This document shows, piece after piece, positions 45,649 to 53,908 of a stretch of 64,000 nt of DNA. This DNA comes from Streptomyces sp. NBC_01485 (GTDB lineage: Bacteria; Actinomycetota; Actinomycetes; Streptomycetales; Streptomycetaceae), in the NCBI RefSeq assembly GCF_036227125.1, contig NZ_CP109435.1, positions 7,564,001 through 7,628,000 on the forward strand, written 5' to 3'. Position 1 is the stretch's first letter. Every line of letters begins with the position of its first letter. Under the pieces are notes generated by a model, which was not told the origin of the DNA, ran no database searches, and saw nothing but the letters and a program-made list of their open reading frames with translations. Position numbers and translations under genes: made by a program.

Positions 45649-46473
45649 ATGGCACCGACCCCCCTCACGACCGCCGCCGCGCTTCCCGCGCCCCGGCGGG
45701 CCCCGGCGGACCGGTGGTTCCGGGTGCACCGGTGCCGTGCGCCCCGGGCCGCCCGCCGGCTGCTGTGCTTCCCGCACGCCGGCGGCACCGCCCACCTCTT
45801 CCACGGCTGGCCCGCGCATCTGCCCGACGACGTCGAACTCCTCGCCGTGCGCTACCCGGGCCGTCAGGACCGGCTGGCCGAGACCTGTGTCGAGGACATG
45901 GGGGAACTGGCCGACGCCGTCACCGAGGCCCTCGTCACCGAGGTCCTCGCCCCGTACCCGGACCTGCCGCTCACCCTGTTCGGCCACAGCATGGGCTCCG
46001 CCGTCGCCTACGAGGTGGCGCTGCGGCTGGAGGCGCGCGGACTGCGCCCCGCGCACCTGCTGGTCTCCGGCCGCGCCGCCCCGCACCGGGCACGCCCGGC
46101 GGGCGTCCGCGACGGGGACGACGAGGCGCTGCTCGCCACGGTGCGGGGCCTCGGCGACTACCAGGCCGAGGTCTACGAGATCCCGGAACTCAGGGAGCTC
46201 CTCATGCCCGCCCTGCGCGCCGACTACCGCCTCATCGAGGCCTACCGCCCGGAGCGTCCCGTACCGCTGCGCACTCCCGTGACCGCCTACACGGGCCGTG
46301 ACGACGGCAGTTGCCCGGCGCGGTCCGTCGGCGCCTGGGCGGAACTCACCGAACCGGGCCGCTTCGCGCTGCGCTCGTTCCCCGGCGACCACTTCTATCT
46401 GGTCCCGCACGAGGCGGAGTTGGTCGCGGACATCGCGGCCCGCCTACGCGACCGAACAACCCTGCCTGACTGA
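45649..46473 (+). CDS. Type II (editing) thioesterase
   Basis: A 274-residue alpha/beta hydrolase of the GrsT/SrfAD type. Motifs are RLLCFPHAGGTAHLF near residue 38, the nucleophile elbow LFGHSMGSAVAYEVA near residue 118, TGRDDGSCPA carrying the catalytic Asp, and PGDHFYLVPH carrying the catalytic His near residue 247. It hydrolyses wrongly loaded or blocked groups from T-domain phosphopantetheine arms and so restores stalled NRPS modules. AGGAGGA lies 11 bases before the ATG. Its place between the 58-residue protein and the second P450, with short gaps, puts it in the NRPS operon. Confidence 0.95.
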   Translation: MAPTPLTTAAALPAPRRAPADRWFRVHRCRAPRAARRLLCFPHAGGTAHLFHGWPAHLPDDVELLAVRYPGRQDRLAETCVEDMGELADAVTEALVTEVLAPYPDLPLTLFGHSMGSAVAYEVALRLEARGLRPAHLLVSGRAAPHRARPAGVRDGDDEALLATVRGLGDYQAEVYEIPELRELLMPALRADYRLIEAYRPERPVPLRTPVTAYTGRDDGSCPARSVGAWAELTEPGRFALRSFPGDHFYLVPHEAELVADIAARLRDRTTLPD

Positions 46474-46502
46474 ACGACCCTGTATGACAAGGGAGTTGAC
46501 CC

Positions 46503-47777
46503 ATGCCGAACCCGACCGCCCCCCTCCTCTCCCGCCCGCCCGGAGAGCTGTACCTCCTCGACGACGACCTGAAGGCCGACCCCGCCGCCGGTTACGGCAA
46601 GGTCCGCGAACAGGGTCCCGTGGTGCGCGGCTGGCTGACCGGGACCCAGCCGGTGTGGCTGGTCACCCGCTACGACGACGTCCGTGACGGCCTGCGCGAC
46701 AGCCGTTTCGTCAGCAGCCCCGCCGCGATCGAGGGGGACACCGGGGAGGACCCGCGCCGCACCCTGGTGGACATGCTGAACCTGCCGGAGGAGGTCCAGA
46801 AGTACTTCCTCGTCTCGGCCCTGGACACCGACCCGCCGGACCACACCCGGGTGCGCGGAGCCGTCGGCCGGGCCTTCAGCGCCCGCCGTACGCAGGCCCT
46901 GCGCCCCCGGGTGGAGGAACTCGCCGCGGAGATCCTCGACGACCTCCACCGCCGCTCGGCCGACGGCGTCCTGGAACTGGTCGACGGCTACGCCTACCCG
47001 CTGGCCAGCACCGTCGTCTGCGAACTCGCAGGGGTCCCCGAGAAGGACCGGGCCGTCTTCCGGCGCTGGGGCGACGACATCCTGGTCATGGAGCCCCAGC
47101 GGCTGCGGGAGTCGTCCCCGGCCGTGGTCGACACCGTCCTGCGGCTGCTCGACCAGCGCCGCCGGGAACCCGCCGACGACGTGCTGAGCGCCCTCGCCGC
47201 CGGCCGCGACGACGACCGGTACCGGCTGACGGAGGAGGAGGCCGTGGCGATGGTCCTCAACGTCGTCATGGCCGGTTACGACAACACCGCCCAGCTCGTC
47301 GTCAACAGCCTCGCCGCCCTCCTCACCCACCCCGACCAGCTGAAACTGCTCCAGGCCGACCCCGGCCTGATGCCCAGCGCCGTCAACGAGTTCATCCGCT
47401 GGTGCGGGCCCGACATCATGGTGCGCATGCGGCTGGCCGCCGAGGACGTCGACTTCCGCGGCACGTCCATCCGCAAGGGCGACTGCGTGCAGTTCGTGCT
47501 GGTCTCCGCGAACCGCGATCCGCGCGTCTACGACGACCCCGACCGCCTCGACATCACCCGCCGCCCGCACGACGGCTCCGAGGGGCACATCGGCTTCGGC
47601 CACGGCATCCACTACTGCCTCGGCGCGGTCCTCTCCCGCCTCCAGTGCGAGATCGCGCTGACGACCCTGCTGGACCGCCACCCCGGCCTGTGCCTCGCCG
47701 AGGGCCCGGAGAGCCTCCGGCGCCTGATCATCCCGGGAACGGCGCCCCGGCTGCCGCGACTGGCCGTACGCGTCTAG
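46503..47777 (+). CDS. Cytochrome P450 with atypical I-helix (second of the cluster)
   Basis: A 424-residue P450. The K-helix ExxR is in VNEFIRWCGP and the heme loop is FGHGIHYCLGAVLSR. The I-helix motif reads VMAGYDNTAQ: the acid is Asp, and the usual conserved Thr after it is Asn, with Thr one position later. This differs from the AGxET(T) of the first P450 and could alter proton delivery or substrate placement, as in P450s acting on carrier-bound or unusual substrates. It starts 30 bp after the thioesterase with AAGGGAG upstream, and is the last gene before the terminator hairpin. It is a candidate for Pro-to-Ahp oxidation or another peptide oxidation. Confidence 0.92.
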   Translation: MPNPTAPLLSRPPGELYLLDDDLKADPAAGYGKVREQGPVVRGWLTGTQPVWLVTRYDDVRDGLRDSRFVSSPAAIEGDTGEDPRRTLVDMLNLPEEVQKYFLVSALDTDPPDHTRVRGAVGRAFSARRTQALRPRVEELAAEILDDLHRRSADGVLELVDGYAYPLASTVVCELAGVPEKDRAVFRRWGDDILVMEPQRLRESSPAVVDTVLRLLDQRRREPADDVLSALAAGRDDDRYRLTEEEAVAMVLNVVMAGYDNTAQLVVNSLAALLTHPDQLKLLQADPGLMPSAVNEFIRWCGPDIMVRMRLAAEDVDFRGTSIRKGDCVQFVLVSANRDPRVYDDPDRLDITRRPHDGSEGHIGFGHGIHYCLGAVLSRLQCEIALTTLLDRHPGLCLAEGPESLRRLIIPGTAPRLPRLAVRV

Positions 47778-47815
47778 GACTCACCGGATGCGGCGTCCGT
47801 GACCGCCGGAACGCG

Positions 47816-47861
47816 CCAGGGCGCCCGGCTCGACCCGTGAGGGCCGGGCCGGACGCCCTGG
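47816..47861. terminator. Strong hairpin between the NRPS operon and katG
   Basis: CCAGGGCG (47816-47823) pairs with CGCCCTGG (47854-47861), and an inner CCCGGC/GCCGGG stem extends it. It lies between the convergent ends of the second P450 and katG, so it can serve as a bidirectional terminator and marks the right border of the biosynthetic operon. Confidence 0.75.
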
Positions 47862-47899
47862 ATTCTCTGGTTTTCCAGTTGTTCTTGTTCTGACCGGGA

Positions 47900-50113
47900 T
47901 CAGATCAGGTCGAACCGGTCGAGGTCGGAGACCTTGGCCCACGCCGCGACGAAGTCGTTCACGAACTTCTCCTTCGCGTCGTCGCTCGCGTAGACCTCGG
48001 CGAGCGCGCGCAGCTCGGAGTTCGAGCCGAAGACCAGGTCGGCACGGGTGCCGGTCCACTTGACCTCGCCCGTGGCGGCGTCGCGGCCCTCGAACACGGT
48101 CTGGTCCGAGGACGTCGACGACCACGCCGTACCCAGGTCGAGCAGGTTGACGAAGAAGTCGTTCGTCAGCTTGCCCGGCGCGTCGGTGAGGACGCCGAGC
48201 GCGGACTGGTCGTGGCCTGCGCCCAGCACGCGCAGGCCGCCGACGAGGACCGTCAGCTCGGGCGCGCTCAGGTTGAGCAGGTTCGCCTTGTCGAGCAGCA
48301 GGTACTCGGCCGGCAGGCGGTTGCCCTTGCCCTGGTAGTTGCGGAACCCGTCGGCGGTCGGCTCGAGCGCGGCGAACGACTCGACGTCCGTCTGCTCCTG
48401 CGAGGCGTCCACACGGCCCGGCGTGAAGGGGACCTCCACGGCGTGACCGGCGTCCTTGGCGGCCTTCTCCACGGCGGCGGCGCCACCGAGGACGATCAGG
48501 TCGGCCAGGGAGACCTTCTTCGCACCGGAGTTGAACTCGGCCTGCACGCCCTCCAGGACGCGCAGCACCTGCGCCAGCCCGTCCGGGTTGTTGACCTCCC
48601 AGCCGCGCTGCGGCTCGAGGCGGATACGGGCGCCGTTGGCGCCGCCGCGCTTGTCGCTGCCGCGGAAGGAGGACGCCGACGCCCACGCCGTGGACACGAG
48701 CTGCGAGACGGTCAGCCCCGAGGCGAGAAGCTTGGCCTTGAGGGCCGCGATGTCCGCGGCGCCGATGACCTCGCCCTCGGCGGCGGGCAGCGGGTCCTGC
48801 CACAGCAGGGTCTCCGCCGGGACCTCCGCGCCGAGGTACAGGGACTTCGGGCCCAGGTCACGGTGGGTCAGCTTGTACCAGGCGCGGGCGAAGGCGTCCG
48901 CGAACTCGGCCGGGTTCTCGTGGAAGCGGCGCGAGATCTCACCGTAGATCGGGTCGAAGCGCAGCGAGAGGTCGGTGGTGAGCATCGTGGGGCGCTTCTT
49001 GGAGTCGCTGTGGGCGTCGGGGATGATCGCCTCGGAGTCCTTGGCCACCCACTGGTTGGCGCCGGCGGGGCTCTGGGTCAGCTCCCACTCGTAGCCGAAG
49101 AGGATGTCGAAGAAGTCGTTGCTCCACTGGGTGGGCTTGGTGGTCCAGGTGACCTCGAGACCGGAGGTGATGGCGTCGCCGCCCTTGCCGGTGCCGTAGG
49201 TGGACTTCCAGCCCAGGCCCTGCGCCTCCATGGAGGCGGCCTCGGGGTCGTCGCCGACCGACTCGGCCGGGCCCGCGCCGTGGGTCTTGCCGAAGGTGTG
49301 GCCACCGGCGATGAGGGCGACGGTCTCCTCGTCGTTCATCGCCATGCGGCGGAACGTCTCACGGATGTCGCGGGCCGCGGCCAGCGGGTCCGGGTTGCCG
49401 TTCGGGCCCTCCGGGTTGACGTAGATGAGGCCCATCTGCACGGCGCCGAGCGGGTTCTCCAGCTCGCGGTCGCCGGTGTAGCGCTGGTCGTCCAGCCAGA
49501 CCTTCTCGGGACCCCAGTACACGTCCTCGTCGGCCTCCCAGACGTCGGCGCGGCCGCCGCCGAAGCCGAAGGTCTCGAAGCCCATCTGCTCCAGCGCGAC
49601 GTTGCCCGTGAGGATCATGAGGTCGGCCCAGGAGATGGACTGGCCGTACTTCTTCTTGACCGGCCACAGCAGACGGCGGGCCTTGTCGAGGTTGCCGTTG
49701 TCCGGCCAGCTGTTCAGCGGCGCGAAGCGCTGCTGCCCGCGCCCGCCACCGCCGCGGCCGTCGCTGATGCGGTAGGTGCCGGCGCTGTGCCAGGCCATAC
49801 GGACCATCAGCGGGCCGTAGTTGCCGAAGTCGGCCGGCCACCAGTCCTGCGAGGTGGTCAGCACCTCGGCGATGTCCTGTTTCACGGCGGGGAGGTCGAG
49901 GTTCTTGAACGCCTCGGCGTAGTCGAAGTCCCCACCGAGCGGGTTCGCCACGGCGGGGTCCTTGGCGAGGATCTTCAGGTTGAGCCGCTCCGGCCACCAC
50001 TGGCGGTTTCCGCCGCCCTGGGTCGGGTGCGCGGCGCGACCGTGCGCGACCGGGCAGCCACCTGCCTCCGCCGCCTTCGGGTCGGTCACGATCGCATCAT
50101 GGTTCTCGGTCAT
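47900..50113 (-). CDS. katG: Catalase-peroxidase KatG
   Basis: A 737-residue heme catalase-peroxidase that breaks down hydrogen peroxide. The N-terminal catalytic domain has the distal VRMAWHSAGTYR motif (His and the adduct Trp), LIYVNPEGP with the adduct Tyr, and the proximal IAGGHTFGKTHG with the heme-ligand His. The C-terminal non-heme-binding domain follows from about residue 420. Length is normal. The ATG at 50113 is preceded by AAGGA. It lies 90 bp downstream of a Fur-family gene on the same strand, the classical furA-katG arrangement of actinomycetes. It is convergent with the NRPS operon and probably unrelated to it. Confidence 0.97.
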   Translation of the reverse strand: MTENHDAIVTDPKAAEAGGCPVAHGRAAHPTQGGGNRQWWPERLNLKILAKDPAVANPLGGDFDYAEAFKNLDLPAVKQDIAEVLTTSQDWWPADFGNYGPLMVRMAWHSAGTYRISDGRGGGGRGQQRFAPLNSWPDNGNLDKARRLLWPVKKKYGQSISWADLMILTGNVALEQMGFETFGFGGGRADVWEADEDVYWGPEKVWLDDQRYTGDRELENPLGAVQMGLIYVNPEGPNGNPDPLAAARDIRETFRRMAMNDEETVALIAGGHTFGKTHGAGPAESVGDDPEAASMEAQGLGWKSTYGTGKGGDAITSGLEVTWTTKPTQWSNDFFDILFGYEWELTQSPAGANQWVAKDSEAIIPDAHSDSKKRPTMLTTDLSLRFDPIYGEISRRFHENPAEFADAFARAWYKLTHRDLGPKSLYLGAEVPAETLLWQDPLPAAEGEVIGAADIAALKAKLLASGLTVSQLVSTAWASASSFRGSDKRGGANGARIRLEPQRGWEVNNPDGLAQVLRVLEGVQAEFNSGAKKVSLADLIVLGGAAAVEKAAKDAGHAVEVPFTPGRVDASQEQTDVESFAALEPTADGFRNYQGKGNRLPAEYLLLDKANLLNLSAPELTVLVGGLRVLGAGHDQSALGVLTDAPGKLTNDFFVNLLDLGTAWSSTSSDQTVFEGRDAATGEVKWTGTRADLVFGSNSELRALAEVYASDDAKEKFVNDFVAAWAKVSDLDRFDLI

Positions 50114-50203
50114 GGGGGAATCCTTCTGGGCTGGTCGGATCACATGCTCACGTACCGCAGTTCTCGGGTACTGCGGTACTCGGTACAGCGGGTACTCGGG
50201 TGC

Positions 50204-50641
50204 TCAGTTATTGGCGGCGGTGGAACAGACGGGGCACAGGCCCCAGTAGATGACCTCGGCCTCGTCTATGGAGAAGCCGAGGTCATCGGCGGCGGTCAGG
50301 CAGGGGGCGTGGCCGACCGCGCAGTCGACGTCGGCGACGACGCCGCACGAGCGGCACACGAGATGGTGGTGGTTGTCCCCGACGCGCCCCTCGAACCGGG
50401 CCGGGCTGCCCGGCGGCTCGATACGGCGCACCAGTCCTGCCGTGGTCAGCGCGTGCAGCGCTTCGTACACGGCTTGCACGGAGATGTGGCCCACGCGGTC
50501 GCGCACCCCGGTGGCGATCGCCTCGGCACCGAGGTGGTCGCCACCGCGGACGGTCTCGAGCAGCGCGACGCGGGCGGCCGTCACCCGCAGGCCGACACCG
50601 CGCAGCTCCTCGGCGGTGGTCGGTGTACGGGGTGCTGTCAT
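50204..50641 (-). CDS. furA: Fur-family peroxide-responsive regulator FurA
   Basis: A 145-residue metal-dependent repressor. The winged helix is at residues about 8-80 (LRVTAARVALLETVRGGDHL, SVQAVYEALHALTTAGLVRR). The metal-binding and dimer domain contains DNHHHLVCRSCG and a C-terminal CPVCS, i.e. two Cys pairs for structural zinc. Placed directly upstream of katG, it is expected to repress furA-katG until oxidised by peroxide. The ATG at 50641 has GGAG upstream. The DNA upstream (about 50650-50690) contains AT-richer GAACGGTTC-type repeats that may be its autoregulatory site; this is inference. Confidence 0.93.
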   Translation of the reverse strand: MTAPRTPTTAEELRGVGLRVTAARVALLETVRGGDHLGAEAIATGVRDRVGHISVQAVYEALHALTTAGLVRRIEPPGSPARFEGRVGDNHHHLVCRSCGVVADVDCAVGHAPCLTAADDLGFSIDEAEVIYWGLCPVCSTAANN

Positions 50642-50749
50642 GACACCGAACCTACTCCATAAACACGAACGGTTCAAGAAAACGAACAGTACAGGTCTGG
50701 GGAACGGAGAAAGTCGGGGGAAGGGCTGGGGAAAGTCGGTAAGCGCACG

Positions 50750-51958
50750 TCAGAGGAACGAGGCGAGGCCGTCGAGGAGCCTGTCGACGTCCTCGGTGTC
50801 GGTGTAGGGCGCGAGTCCCACCCGCAGGGCGGGGTCGTGGAGCTTCAGCGCGGTGAAGGGCTCGTAGGCGTAGAAGGACCCGGCCGGGGCCACGACCCCC
50901 CGGGCGGCCAGATGCGCCTGCGCCTCGCGCGCGTCCCGGCCCTCAAGGGTCATCAGCACGGTCGGGGTGCGGTCCGGCGCCTTCGAGTGGACGGTGACGG
51001 CGTCGCCCAGGGCGCGCAGCCCCTCCTCGACGCGGGCGCGCAGCGCGTTCTCGTGATCGTGCAGCGACCGCAGCGACCGCGCCAGCCGCTCCCTGCGCGA
51101 CACCTCCGGGGTGTTGTCCGTCGTGTCCATCGCGGCCAGGAAGTCCACGGCGGCGGTGGCGCCCGCCAGGATCTCGTAGGGCAGCGTGCCGAACTCGAAG
51201 CGCTCGGGGACCGTGTTCGTGGACGGCAGCAGCTTGTCCGGTTGCAGGGCTTCGAGGAGGTCGGGGGCCCCGGCGAGCACACCGCAGTGCGGTCCGAGGA
51301 ACTTGTACGGCGAGCAGACGAACAGGTCCGCCCCCAGCGCGGGCACGTCCACCAGGTGGTGCGCGGCGTAGTGCACGCCGTCCACGTACACCAGGGCGCC
51401 GGCCTCGTGGGCCCGGTCGGCGATGCGGCGCAGCGGCGGCTTGGTGCCCAGCACGTTCGACGCCGCCGTCAGCGCGACCAGCCGCGTCCGGGGCGACAGC
51501 GCCCGCTCGTAGGAGTCGAGGTCGAGTTCCGTCGTTCCGGCGTCGATCTCTATCCAGCGGACGGTGACCCCGGTGTGCTCGGCCGCCTGTATCCAGGGCC
51601 GTACGTTGGCGTCGTGATCCAGGCGGCTGAGGACGATCTCGTCGCCGACCCGCCACTCCTTGGCCAGGTGCCGTGAGAAGTCGTAGGTGAGCTGGGTGGC
51701 GCTGCGCCCGTGCACGACGGCGCTCGAGGGCACGCCGAGCAGGTCGGCGTAGGCGGCCCGGAAGCCGGCGACGGCCTGTTCGGCGTTGCGCTCGGACGGG
51801 CTGACGAGCCCCCGGTTGGACAGGGGGCCGGTGAGCGTCCTGGTGATGGCCTCGGCGACGGGGGTGGGGGTCTGGGTCCCGCCCGGCCCGTCGAAGAAGG
51901 CGAGGCCGTGCGTGAGGGAGGGGAAGTGGGCCCGAAGGGCGGCGATATCGATGGACAT
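50750..51958 (-). CDS. Class-V aminotransferase / cysteine desulfurase-like protein
   Basis: A 402-residue PLP enzyme of the cysteine desulfurase-like subgroup. Features are the N-terminal FFDGPGGTQTPTPVAEAI, GRSATQLTYDFSRHLAKEW near residue 84, DGVHYAAHHLVDVPALGADL with the cofactor Asp, and SPYKFLGPHCGVL with the Schiff-base Lys near residue 219. The region where desulfurases carry the catalytic Cys loop is not recognisable, so the reaction (desulfurase, lyase or isomerase) is open. It is divergent from the FAD monooxygenase, sharing about 140 bp of promoter DNA. The ATG at 51958 fits the family N-terminus. Confidence 0.82.
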   Translation of the reverse strand: MSIDIAALRAHFPSLTHGLAFFDGPGGTQTPTPVAEAITRTLTGPLSNRGLVSPSERNAEQAVAGFRAAYADLLGVPSSAVVHGRSATQLTYDFSRHLAKEWRVGDEIVLSRLDHDANVRPWIQAAEHTGVTVRWIEIDAGTTELDLDSYERALSPRTRLVALTAASNVLGTKPPLRRIADRAHEAGALVYVDGVHYAAHHLVDVPALGADLFVCSPYKFLGPHCGVLAGAPDLLEALQPDKLLPSTNTVPERFEFGTLPYEILAGATAAVDFLAAMDTTDNTPEVSRRERLARSLRSLHDHENALRARVEEGLRALGDAVTVHSKAPDRTPTVLMTLEGRDAREAQAHLAARGVVAPAGSFYAYEPFTALKLHDPALRVGLAPYTDTEDVDRLLDGLASFL

Positions 51959-52042
51959 GGCCCAGACTCTGGCATCCGGGGCCGGGGCCCACCAGCCGTT
52001 GGACCCGGTTCGTCCGGATCGTGTCGCGCCGCAAGATATTGT

Positions 52043-52060
52043 AAGACCCTTGACTGTCTT
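52043..52060. promoter_or_regulatory. Inverted repeat in the divergent aminotransferase / monooxygenase promoter
   Basis: AAGAC and GTCTT flank an 8-base spacer in an AT-richer stretch of the 144-bp divergent gap. TTGACT and TTGACG hexamers nearby could be -35 elements of the rightward gene. Possible operator; low confidence. Confidence 0.35.
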
Positions 52061-52102
52061 GGTTTTGACGAATGCATGCCGTTGGGTCGGAAGGGGCCAC
52101 AG

Positions 52103-53767
52103 GTGACCGAGAGCACCGACAACACCGCGAACGCCGCGAACGCGGAGGGCACTGAGAGCGCCGCGGACTTCGACGCGGACGTGGTGGTCGTGGGGCTGGG
52201 TCCGGTCGGGGCCACGGCCGTGAACCTCGCGCACGACCTGGGGCTGCGGGTCGTGGCGTTCGACCGGGCCGCGGAGGTCGAGAAGCGGCCCCGGGCCGCC
52301 GGGTTCGACCACGAGGCGATGCGCGTCTTCGCCGGCCTCGGGCTGGCCGACGCGATCGCCGGCCACACCATGCCGTACCGGCCCTCCGAGTACCGCAACG
52401 CCGACGGGCAGGTCATCAAGCGCATCGACACCGCGCCGCCGCCCCACCTCCTCGGCTGGGCGCCCAACTACGTCTTCGACCAGCCCCACCTGGAAACCAC
52501 CCTGCGCCGGCGTCTCGAAGGGGCGGACGGCGTCGACGTGCACCTCGGCACGGAGGTGACGGACGTGCGCCTCGACGAGGACGGCGCCACCGTGCACGCC
52601 GTCGACGCGGCCGACCCGGCGGGCCGCCCCCGCACGGTGCGCGCGCGGTACGTGCTGGCCTGCGACGGCGGCGGCAGCCCGTCGCGCAAGCGGCTGGGGC
52701 TCAGGATGGACGACCTGGACTTCGACGAGCCGTGGCTGGTGGTGGACGTGCGCCTGCGCCCCGGCGCGGGGGCCGGGCTGCCCCGGACGAACGTCCAGTA
52801 CTGCGAGCCGGCCCGGCCCAGCACCTTCGTCGTGGGACCGGGGAGCCACCGCCGCTGGGAGTTCATGATCAACCCCGGCGAGCGGCCCGAGGACGTGACC
52901 GACCCGGACTTCATCAGCGCCCTGCTGTCGCGCTGGCTGACGCCGGGGGAGTACGACCTGTGGCGGGCGTCCACCTACCGCTTCCACGCCCTGGTCCTCA
53001 AGCAGTGGCGCGTGCGGCGGCTGTTCTTCCTCGGCGACGCGGCGCACATGACCCCGCCGTTCCTCGCGCAGGGCATGTGCCAGGGCATTCGCGACGCGTC
53101 CAACCTGATGTGGAAGCTCGCCCTGCGACTGCGCGCCGGCGCCGACGATTCGCTGCTCGACACGTATCAGCGGGAGCGTGAACCGCACGTGCGCCAAGTC
53201 ACGCTCACGGCAAAGGAGTTCGGGCACGTCATCTGCGAGCGCGACGCCGCTACGGCCGCCAAACGGGACGTGGATCTGCTGGCGGAGCTGGCGGCGTGGC
53301 CCGAGGGAACGGTCCGGCAGTCCCTGATCCCCGGCCTGCACGCGGGGTTCCTCGCACCCGAGGGGTTCCCCGCGTGCGGCGACCTCCTGCCGCAGCCGAG
53401 AGTGACCGACGCCCGGTCCGCCACCGGACTGCTCGACGAGTTCACCGGGAGCACCTTCCGCCTGGTCCTGCGGCACGACACGGACCCGGCCGCGGTCGAA
53501 TCCGCCCTGCGCGCACACGAGTCGGCGGACGGCTTCCCGATCCGCCTGGTCCGGCTGGTCGGCGGCGTCGAGCCCGTCGAGCGCGTCGGCCCGGACGAGT
53601 ACCGCGAGGAACAGCCCGTCCTGGACGCCTGGTTGGGCCGGCAGTCGTGTGTCGCGGTACTGGCCCGCCCCGACCACTACGTCTTCGGCGGCGTCCACAC
53701 GGCGGACGACCTCGACGCCCTGCTCGCCTCCGCCCGCCGGCAACTGCGCGGAGCGGCGCGGGGGTGA
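52103..53767 (+). CDS. FAD-dependent aromatic hydroxylase (MhpA-like)
   Basis: A 554-residue class A flavin monooxygenase. The FAD dinucleotide motif is VVVVGLGPVGATAVNLAHDL near residue 22. An ADACDGGGS-like DG motif appears as VLACDGGGSPSRK near residue 182. The second FAD motif FLGDAAHMTPPFLAQGMCQG is near residue 307, and a thioredoxin-like C-terminal tail follows. The sequence resembles 3-(3-hydroxyphenyl)propionate hydroxylases, which insert one oxygen ortho to a phenolic hydroxyl using NAD(P)H. I chose the GTG at 52103 because GGAAGGGG lies about 6 bases upstream; the ATG at 52076 is an alternative. No ring-cleavage genes are adjacent, so the natural substrate is uncertain. Confidence 0.87.
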   Translation: MTESTDNTANAANAEGTESAADFDADVVVVGLGPVGATAVNLAHDLGLRVVAFDRAAEVEKRPRAAGFDHEAMRVFAGLGLADAIAGHTMPYRPSEYRNADGQVIKRIDTAPPPHLLGWAPNYVFDQPHLETTLRRRLEGADGVDVHLGTEVTDVRLDEDGATVHAVDAADPAGRPRTVRARYVLACDGGGSPSRKRLGLRMDDLDFDEPWLVVDVRLRPGAGAGLPRTNVQYCEPARPSTFVVGPGSHRRWEFMINPGERPEDVTDPDFISALLSRWLTPGEYDLWRASTYRFHALVLKQWRVRRLFFLGDAAHMTPPFLAQGMCQGIRDASNLMWKLALRLRAGADDSLLDTYQREREPHVRQVTLTAKEFGHVICERDAATAAKRDVDLLAELAAWPEGTVRQSLIPGLHAGFLAPEGFPACGDLLPQPRVTDARSATGLLDEFTGSTFRLVLRHDTDPAAVESALRAHESADGFPIRLVRLVGGVEPVERVGPDEYREEQPVLDAWLGRQSCVAVLARPDHYVFGGVHTADDLDALLASARRQLRGAARG

Positions 53768-53908
53768 GCGGGGAGACCACGGGATGTGGCCTCCCGGGTC
53801 CAGGGTGTAGCCGGATTCGGCGTCGGGGCCGGACGCCAGGGGCGCCGACGCGCGATTGTCAGTGCCGGGTGTCAGGCTGAAATGACCGGATCTGCGAAGG
53901 GAATCGCC

